Source: Hyphomonadaceae bacterium (GTDB taxonomy: Bacteria; Pseudomonadota; Alphaproteobacteria; Caulobacterales; Aquidulcibacteraceae). Taken from it: a DNA stretch of 37,036 nt. The notes under the pieces are model-generated. The model was not told the DNA's origin, ran no database searches, and saw nothing but the letters and a program-made list of their open reading frames with translations. The position numbers and the translations under genes are program-made. The DNA lies in the NCBI GenBank assembly GCA_016791365.1, contig JAEUMT010000063.1, forward strand, positions 1-37,036, read 5' to 3'. This document shows, piece by piece, positions 31,834 through 37,036 of the stretch. How positions within the stretch are numbered: position 1 is the first letter of the stretch; each line of letters starts with the position of its first letter.

Positions 31834-32709
31834 ATGACCGCTGGCGACCCGGACGAAAACCGCGCACCGCGCATCGCGGTGGTCGTCATGTCGTATGGCC
31901 TCCGCCCCTCCTTGGCTAGCGCCGTGCGCTCGGTTCAAGATCAGGATGAGCCGGTCGAGATCGTCGTCGTGCATTCGGGCGAAGGCGACGTTGCCGACTA
32001 CTTCCGGCAAGCCGCGATCGACGTCCGCGTCGCGCACTCGAGCGCGCGCCTGCTGCCTGGCGCGACGCGCAATGCCGGCATCGCCGCGACACGGGCGCCC
32101 GTGATCGCCTTCCTTGCTGACGATTGCCTCGCCGAACCCGGCTGGGTTCGAGAAAGGCTACAGGCGCACGACGCAGGGGCCCGCGCCGTCGCCAGCGCGC
32201 TCCTCTGTCACAAACCAAACAATCCATGCGCGCTTGCCGCGCACTTGAGCTTGTATGTGCGCCGGATGCCGCGCGCCGCACCCGACGTTGCGCTCACCTA
32301 CGGCGTCTCCTACGCCCGCGAAGTGTTCGAGACGCACGGCCTTTTCCGTGAGGACATGGAGAGCGGAGAAGACACCGAGTTCAACAAACGGCTTGGCCGC
32401 GCCAGCAAGCCGCTCTGGTGTCCGAATGTGCGCACCGTTCACATCGGCGCCGATACTTTGAGCGGCTACATTTCCGGCCAGTTTCGCCGCGGCCGACGCA
32501 TGGCCGACGCGTGGTCGACACTCGGCGCCCATGACAAACGCAGTGTTGCGCGGGACGCCATTGCCCGCACGTCACTCATTGTCCGCGAGGGCCTGCAGGT
32601 CGTCGACCCTGAGCACCGCGCCTCCGCCATGCTCGCCGTCCCATTGATCGCCTGCGGCAACCTTGCCTATGCTCTGGGCGCGTGGACATGGAGAGAACGA
32701 GCGCCATGA
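31834..32709 (+). CDS. Family 2-like glycosyltransferase
   Basis: A 291-residue GT-A glycosyltransferase. RIAVVVMSYGLRPSLASAVR is the standard nucleotide-sugar-binding opening. ATRNAGIAATRAPVIAFLADD (about 76-96) brings the DxD-type acidic pair. FREDMESGEDTEFNKRLG (about 171-188) holds the catalytic-base ED motif. A C-terminal hydrophobic segment near 265-283 may touch the membrane. It is divergent from tag and overlaps the next gene as ATGA, starting a three-gene plus-strand group. Confidence 0.9.
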   Translation: MTAGDPDENRAPRIAVVVMSYGLRPSLASAVRSVQDQDEPVEIVVVHSGEGDVADYFRQAAIDVRVAHSSARLLPGATRNAGIAATRAPVIAFLADDCLAEPGWVRERLQAHDAGARAVASALLCHKPNNPCALAAHLSLYVRRMPRAAPDVALTYGVSYAREVFETHGLFREDMESGEDTEFNKRLGRASKPLWCPNVRTVHIGADTLSGYISGQFRRGRRMADAWSTLGAHDKRSVARDAIARTSLIVREGLQVVDPEHRASAMLAVPLIACGNLAYALGAWTWRERAP

Positions 32710-33413
32710 TTTCCGTCCACCTTCGCTCCGGGCGCGCCCCAAGGGTGCTTGGGGTGTTCTCATTCCGCTACGACACACACCTCGTGCCGGCGCTCATCGC
32801 CAACATCGAGCCGTTCGTTGACGGCTGGATCTCCTACGACGATCGCGCCGCGACCGGCCTGTTCAGCAATGAAGTGCAGCGGCGCACCGCGTTGCTTCAC
32901 GCAGCGCGCGATGCGGGGGCGGCGTGGGCGCTGGCGGTCGATCCCGATGAGCGCTTCGAAAGCGCGCTCTCTGAGCTGATGCCGGCCCTGCTTGATCGCG
33001 ATCAGGTTCAGTCCCACTCATTTATGCTGCGAGAAATGTATAGTCCCAACCACTATCGCGTCGATGGCGTTTGGGGCGCCAAGCGCCAAGCGCGTTTGCT
33101 CTCGCTGCGCGAAGGCGTTGTCACGCCAGCGGGCGACCTGCATCTTTCGTGGACTTCGTTTATCCCGAAGGGCCCGATCAATCACACCCAAACCAATCTC
33201 TATCATCTTAAGATGATCACGGCGGAACGTCGAAAGGCGCGCGCCGCGCTTTACAACCATCTGGACCCGGACCGCACCATGCAGCGCATAGGCTACGACT
33301 ATCTCGCTGACGATGCCGGCGCGGAATTGCATGAGGTGCCGCCCGAACGCGCCTATCGTCCCCCGCACGACGAAGACGGCGGTCTTTGGATGGCGAGCCC
33401 GGCTGCTGAATGA
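32706..33413 (+). CDS. Glycosyltransferase-like protein
   Basis: A 235-residue protein, start ATG 32706 in ATGA overlap with the preceding glycosyltransferase. VLGVFSFRYDTHLVPALIAN and the WALAVDPDERFE segment (about 76-87) resemble the family of small GT2-like proteins where the acidic DPDER replaces DxD. Later HLSWTSFIPKGPINHTQTNLYHLKM is reduced here to its key His and Trp residues, typical of these enzymes. Shorter than classic GT2 and without a membrane helix. The donor and acceptor are unknown. Confidence 0.75.
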   Translation: MISVHLRSGRAPRVLGVFSFRYDTHLVPALIANIEPFVDGWISYDDRAATGLFSNEVQRRTALLHAARDAGAAWALAVDPDERFESALSELMPALLDRDQVQSHSFMLREMYSPNHYRVDGVWGAKRQARLLSLREGVVTPAGDLHLSWTSFIPKGPINHTQTNLYHLKMITAERRKARAALYNHLDPDRTMQRIGYDYLADDAGAELHEVPPERAYRPPHDEDGGLWMASPAAE

Positions 33414-33459
33414 TGAACCATCGCGTTGAGCGCCACGCGCCGCCAGACGAAGCCTGATC

Positions 33460-34548
33460 ATGCGCGTTCTGGTGATGACCAATCACTTCGCGGAGCTTGC
33501 GGGCTCGGAAGTCGTCGCGTCCGAAGTGGCGCTGTGGTTTCTTGAGCGTGGCGATGATGTTTCGCTTGCGGCGAACCTCATCCGCGCGCCGATGAGCAAT
33601 CTTGCACCTCAGCTGGAACTGCTCACCGACATTTCCGCGATCGATCTCTCCCGCTTCGACCTCGTCTGGTGCCAGCACGGCCTCTTGAGCCTTCTGCCGC
33701 TGTCCGCGATCGAGGCGGCGGGCGCCGCGCCACCGCTTGTCGCACTCGCATCGCTCTCGCCGTTTGAACCCTACGAGCACCTCGACGGCTCGCTCGCAAA
33801 CGCGCTCACCGCATCGATCTTCGCGAACTCGCCGGAAACCGCCGACGAAATCGTGCGGCGCAATCACGGCCTCATCCGCCGGGACCGCGTTGACGTCTTT
33901 CACAATGCCGCGCCCGCTGCATTTTGGCGCGCACCGATTGCGCGCCAGCGCACGCTGAAGGCGATCATTGTCGTCTCAAATCATGCGCCGCCGGAATTGA
34001 GAGCCGCATGTCAGCGCTTTCAGGAGCTAGGCATCCACGTCCGCCACATCGGACTGCACGACGAATATTGCCGCGTCGATGCAGGCGCCATCGATGCCAG
34101 CGACGCCGTCATCAGCATAGGCAAATCGGTCGTCTATGGCATCGCGCGCCAGCGGCCGGTTTACATCTATGATCAGTACGGCGGCGATGGCTGGCTCACG
34201 CGCGCCAACTTCGACCGCAACGTCGCTCACAACTTCTCCGGCCGCCCGCTGCGGCGCCAGCTGGATGCGGAAACCATCGTCGCGGAGCTCACCGGCGGCT
34301 TTGCCGACGCCGTCACCGAGATCGAACACATCCGCGCCGGCCAGAGCCTGGAGCGGTTTCACCTCGACACCTACCTGGAGCCCCTACGCGCGCGAGCCCT
34401 TCGCCCGGCGCTCTGGCGCGCGCTTACCTTGCGCAGATCACTCGCTTCACCGACCTTCTGCGCGCATCTCGAACGCGCGCACCAAAACGCGCTCGTCATG
34501 CGGCGGTCCTATCTCAAGGGGCAATCCAATCACCAGCCGAAGGGCTGA
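33460..34548 (+). CDS. Putative GT-B glycosyltransferase
   Basis: A 362-residue protein. MRVLVMTNHFAELAGSEVVA is the GT4-like N-terminus with the GG/GS acceptor loop, and VFHNAAP (about 147-153) resembles the interdomain VIPNG motif. The C-terminal half shows a Rossmann-like pattern (KAIIVVSNHAPPELRAA), but the E-x7-E motif of GT4 is not clear. It is therefore a divergent GT-B protein. It follows the previous gene by 46 bp, and its end overlaps the convergent sulfotransferase gene by 19 bp. Confidence 0.72.
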   Translation: MRVLVMTNHFAELAGSEVVASEVALWFLERGDDVSLAANLIRAPMSNLAPQLELLTDISAIDLSRFDLVWCQHGLLSLLPLSAIEAAGAAPPLVALASLSPFEPYEHLDGSLANALTASIFANSPETADEIVRRNHGLIRRDRVDVFHNAAPAAFWRAPIARQRTLKAIIVVSNHAPPELRAACQRFQELGIHVRHIGLHDEYCRVDAGAIDASDAVISIGKSVVYGIARQRPVYIYDQYGGDGWLTRANFDRNVAHNFSGRPLRRQLDAETIVAELTGGFADAVTEIEHIRAGQSLERFHLDTYLEPLRARALRPALWRALTLRRSLASPTFCAHLERAHQNALVMRRSYLKGQSNHQPKG

Positions 34549-35282
34549 TCAAACCGTGTTCGCGGCGGCGGCTCATAACTGAGCTCATAGCCAAAACGCG
34601 CAAGCAACGCCCGCTCCTGCGCATCCAGCGGAAACCGGACCGGCGCTTCAAAGTACGCCGCATTGTGGTCGACGAACTGACCTGCATCGACAACGTGCGG
34701 CGCCAGCTCCGCCAGCTCCCACACTCGCGCCAATGTCCCGTTCAAATCAGATGCAAGATCCTCGTAGCGAACACAGCTGCTCCGTTTCACGAACGGCGCA
34801 TCCTCCATCATCAGCCGGTGCGCTTGAATCCAATGCCGGAAAATCAGCTCTTCGCCCGCATGCGACCACTTGCGCGTCGCGCGCGCAACCGCGAGCGGAT
34901 GGCGCACAATGAAGACAAACCGCGCGTCCTCGAACGCAGCCTGCAAGAAGCGGCTGCGGATGAGATTGGTCGGCGATTTTTCGACGCGCACGGCCCGATC
35001 CGGCGCCCACAGCGCCTCCCAGGACGCCTTCAACTCCGGCAGCCGCTCTTCGTAGGCCGGGATATTCGCCTCAGTCAGGCGCGCCGCGGGGTCATGGCAA
35101 AAGGCGCCGGGACCACCGAAATCACCATCGCGTCCAAGCACCGTTTGCAGATGCTGGCCTTCGTCCTTCGGCTTTCCGGTGTTCGAGAAGCCCGTCACCA
35201 AGGGATGCAGTTTCAGAATATCGTGCAGCGGCGAGGTGCCGCTGCGATGCAGACCGCAAATGAACACATGCCGCCGGCTCAT
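34530..35282 (-). CDS. Sulfotransferase family protein
   Basis: A 250-residue PAPS-dependent sulfotransferase. The 5'-phosphosulfate loop is GLHRSGTS at 10-17. The 3'-phosphate site FVFIVRHPLAVARATRKWS supplies Arg and Ser near 123-141. No signal peptide or membrane anchor is visible, so it is probably cytoplasmic. It starts in ATGA overlap with the upstream DUF1796 gene. Given the three glycosyltransferases alongside, it most likely sulfates a glycan, but the substrate is not shown by the sequence. Confidence 0.92.
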   Translation of the reverse strand: MSRRHVFICGLHRSGTSPLHDILKLHPLVTGFSNTGKPKDEGQHLQTVLGRDGDFGGPGAFCHDPAARLTEANIPAYEERLPELKASWEALWAPDRAVRVEKSPTNLIRSRFLQAAFEDARFVFIVRHPLAVARATRKWSHAGEELIFRHWIQAHRLMMEDAPFVKRSSCVRYEDLASDLNGTLARVWELAELAPHVVDAGQFVDHNAAYFEAPVRFPLDAQERALLARFGYELSYEPPPRTRFDQPFGW

Positions 35283-35896
35283 TGCGCGCTATTGCCCTGC
35301 GGCGGCAAAGCACACGCCTCGTTCAACAGCGTCTCCCACGCCAAATCATCGCCGGTCCACACATAGGGGTTCGGCTGAGTGAGCCGGCGATTGATGATGC
35401 CCGCTTCGCCCCAGTCCGGTTCGTCGGTCGCTGTCAGATAGAGCAGCGAAAACCGCAGCCGCGGCGCCTTCGCGGCAATCGTGTCACGCAGCCGCGTCGC
35501 ACTGGCGCGCAAGTCTTCGTCCCACGCGTGTTGCCTCACGAACAGAATTGTTTGCTCTGACGCGAGCAGCTCGCGCCAACGCCGCGCCAACATCGCGTAC
35601 TTGTCGGCATTGTTCGCGAACTGAGCATCAAAACTGCAGCCCGCGGGAAACTCATGCAGGAACTGCGTCTTGGTCGCGCGATCGATGATGCAATTCTCCG
35701 GCCCCATCTCCAGCCGCTCGCGCACGAAAAATCCCTCAAGGTCCGCCGCGATAAAACTGATCAGGGCCGCGTCAGGGGTGACGATCCAGTCAAACATGTG
35801 CGCCGTCGCGCCCGGATTGAGCCGCCTGATCTGATGCGCCGGCTGACAGCCGCGCCCGAGGCTCACGATCTGTTCGTACTGGCGCCCTGACGACAT
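35279..35896 (-). CDS. DUF1796 family putative papain-like cysteine peptidase
   Basis: A 205-residue protein. IVSLGRGCQPAHQIRR (10-25) followed by AHMFDWIVTP (about 32-41) is the DUF1796 hallmark, with Cys17 the proposed nucleophile. The remaining family landmarks (TKTQFLHEFP, RRWRELL, ILFVRQH) are present. The family is annotated as papain-like but no activity is established; it is often found in glycosyltransferase and capsule clusters, which fits here. It is translationally coupled to the sulfotransferase. Confidence 0.85.
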   Translation of the reverse strand: MSSGRQYEQIVSLGRGCQPAHQIRRLNPGATAHMFDWIVTPDAALISFIAADLEGFFVRERLEMGPENCIIDRATKTQFLHEFPAGCSFDAQFANNADKYAMLARRWRELLASEQTILFVRQHAWDEDLRASATRLRDTIAAKAPRLRFSLLYLTATDEPDWGEAGIINRRLTQPNPYVWTGDDLAWETLLNEACALPPQGNSAQ

Positions 35897-35974
35897 CGAT
35901 CATCCCCCGCGCGTTCCCGATTGATCGCCGCTCGCACGGGAAAGAGCAAGCGCCCAGCGTGACGCGCTACCGCG

Positions 35975-36181
35975 TCACTCCCACTCGATTGTTGTGCGGC
36001 CGCATACCGCGCGGTTCTTAAAAGCTTTTTCCAAAGCGGCCAAACAAACCACCGACATATCCTCCGTCGCGCATTTCCGCTTACCCGCGAATGTTCGCGG
36101 ATGACCGCAAAACTGCGCTGCAAACGCATCGTCGATGCTTACAACATACTGCCTGCACTCGACCCGTGAGCCAACTGCCAT
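35975..36181 (-). CDS. Possible small hypothetical protein
   Basis: A 68-codon frame in the 451-bp gap between the DUF1796 gene and the receiver-like gene. ATG 36181 follows GACGAG. The translation is compositionally balanced (SIDDAFAAQF, AGKRKCATEDMSVVCLAALE) with four Cys, unlike the Arg/Pro-rich shadow frames nearby. Codon third positions are noticeably more AT-rich than in neighbours (TTT, GTT, AAA), which suggests either a foreign origin or a non-coding coincidence. No family is recognised. Confidence 0.35.
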   Translation of the reverse strand: MAVGSRVECRQYVVSIDDAFAAQFCGHPRTFAGKRKCATEDMSVVCLAALEKAFKNRAVCGRTTIEWE

Positions 36182-36190
36182 CGTGCTCGT

Positions 36191-36226
36191 CGGCGTCAAG
36201 GCGCGCTTCGCTTTTCACCCTGACGC
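36191..36226. repeat. Hairpin in the gap before the receiver-like gene
   Basis: CGGCGTCAAGG at 36191-36201 pairs with CCCTGACGCCG near 36216-36226 with one mismatch. The rest of the gap up to 36347 contains GC-rich partial palindromes (GCAGGGCTGTGT near 36264, ACACAGGGCTGA near 36313) but no gene. It may belong to the dispersed repeats of this genome. It lies downstream of the minus-strand receiver-like gene and could act in termination. Confidence 0.4.
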
Positions 36227-36347
36227 CGCCTGCGCGCGATGGCGCTCTGGAGGTGTCGGGACGCAGGGCTGTGTCATTGGTCGCTGCGCGCCCTGCGCCT
36301 CCGGCGCGGGCCGAACACAGGGCTGAGTGGACAGTGAGGATTGGTGA

Positions 36348-36851
36348 TCAACTCGCTTTCGCCGTGTCGGTTTCACGCCGGCTGGCGACGCGTCCCGCGG
36401 TGACGATACCCGCGCGGCGGCACGGCCCCACATAGTTCACACCTTCGATGAACGGGCGCGGTTTGGCCAATACCTTCTTAGTGACACCGACCAGTGTCGC
36501 GGTGGAAACCGGCTTGCCGATAATCGCGTTTGCGCCAGCGTGCCGGAAGCGCTCCGCCTGAGCCGCTGTGAGCTGGCCCGATATGACGAGGACGGGCGAC
36601 TTCCGTTGGGTGTGTGCCTTGTCGCGCCGCAAATGGCGCACCCACTCCAGCGCTTCGCCTTCATCTGCCAATGCAAGGAATAGGAGGTTCACACGGCTGT
36701 CGCGGAGCCCCGCCAAGGCGCTCCCCACGTCGGCAAGCAAGAGAATGTCGGTCACACCGGCGTTGCGCAGGATATCTCCGAAGAGCTGCGCCTCGAACTT
36801 GCTGGATGCGACGATGCAAGGTTTCCAGTCAGCCAAGTCCATTGCGGCCAT
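36348..36851 (-). CDS. Receiver-like protein lacking an obvious phospho-acceptor
   Basis: A 167-residue protein with a CheY-like layout. KPCIVASSKFEAQLFGDILR is the first beta-alpha unit, with the acidic pair replaced by Ala-Ser. LLFLALADEGEALEWVRHLR sits where the acceptor Asp is normally found at the end of strand 3, but that position reads Leu/Ala. The conserved Ser/Thr (VLVISGQ) and Lys (IIGKPVS) remain. After the domain, from about 135, comes a basic tail with VGPCRRAGIVTAG. It lies 23 bp downstream of the GGDEF gene, so the two may be co-transcribed. Confidence 0.75.
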   Translation of the reverse strand: MAAMDLADWKPCIVASSKFEAQLFGDILRNAGVTDILLLADVGSALAGLRDSRVNLLFLALADEGEALEWVRHLRRDKAHTQRKSPVLVISGQLTAAQAERFRHAGANAIIGKPVSTATLVGVTKKVLAKPRPFIEGVNYVGPCRRAGIVTAGRVASRRETDTAKAS

Positions 36852-36874
36852 CCCATGCCTGCAACCGCGAAGCC

Positions 36875-37036
36875 CTACGCGGCCGCGGCATCGACAAAAT
36901 CGCTGACGACGCGATTACGACCAGTGCGTTTGGCCTCGTAGAGCGAAGCGTCAGCGCGGCGCACGAGCGACTCGCTGCGTTCGGACGCCGTGAGCAGCGC
37001 AACGCCTGCGGAGATCGTAACGGCCCCCAGGAGTTC
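36875..37036 (-). CDS. GGDEF domain protein, C-terminal fragment (runs off the window)
   Basis: The last 53 codons of a gene that continues beyond the right edge. VTISAGVALLTASERSES, then RRADASLYEAKRTGRNRV is the C-terminal part of a GGDEF (diguanylate cyclase) domain. The GG[D/E]EF signature itself lies outside the window, so activity cannot be judged. It is followed on the same strand by the receiver-like gene, suggesting a cyclic-di-GMP signalling context. Confidence 0.85.
   Translation of the reverse strand, partial: ELLGAVTISAGVALLTASERSESLVRRADASLYEAKRTGRNRVVSDFVDAAAA

Noticed and set aside
31834-35896. Prophage or genomic island
   Set aside because: No integrase, attachment repeats or tRNA boundary is present, and composition matches the surroundings.
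35897-36347. A tRNA or small RNA gene in the gap
   Set aside because: No cloverleaf, T-loop GTTCGA motif or CCA end could be found; only weak hairpins are visible.

Overview
The window is a stretch of high-GC bacterial chromosome. Gene content and style point to an alphaproteobacterium, most likely near Caulobacterales/Hyphomonadaceae; this is inference from protein sequence and gene order, since no rRNA or tRNA is present. Most of it is ordinary housekeeping DNA, tightly packed, with many ATGA, TGATG or GTGA overlaps between genes.

Layout. 1-1384: fabD and a small membrane protein on the minus strand. 1540-2813: rpsF-rpsR-rplI, ending in a clear terminator. 3201-5730: dnaB and an alanine racemase gene that has no normal start codon. 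5885-8068: an Mla-type lipid ABC transporter (permease, ATPase) coupled to an unknown acidic protein. 8065-9673 (minus): NUDIX, glutathione peroxidase, VOC protein, small hypothetical. 9796-14185: radA, cvpA, purF, SDR. 14775-15971: a BaiN-like flavoprotein. 15959-20951 (minus): membrane protein, der, BamB-like lipoprotein, YfgM-like TPR protein, panB.

21070-23724 (minus) is the most interesting block. Two consecutive three-gene cassettes each encode a DUF6249-like membrane protein, an ECF sigma factor and a small two-helix membrane protein. All three steps look paralogous, and the third protein may be a zinc-free anti-sigma factor. Divergent from this block is an ArsR-type regulator with a perfect 12+4+12 palindrome touching its GTG start. 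It heads a partly decayed operon: GST, an SRPBCC remnant, a DHFR-like protein, and a small gene remnant ended by an amber codon and a palindromic repeat.

25735-31778 holds accessory metabolism: alpha/beta hydrolase, ArsC/Spx-like protein, GST, SDR, SCP-x-type thiolase, carotenoid oxygenase and 3-methyladenine glycosylase. 31834-35896 holds three glycosyltransferase-like genes, a sulfotransferase and a DUF1796 protein, probably a small glycan-decoration locus. The right edge carries a receiver-like protein without an obvious phospho-acceptor and the C-terminus of a GGDEF protein.

The second theme is non-coding. Almost every larger gap holds fold-back repeats of several families. They sit against stop codons, supply a Shine-Dalgarno sequence for the transporter permease, and cut into a decaying gene. 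The left edge of the window is itself an imperfect inverted repeat containing the 3' end of fabD.
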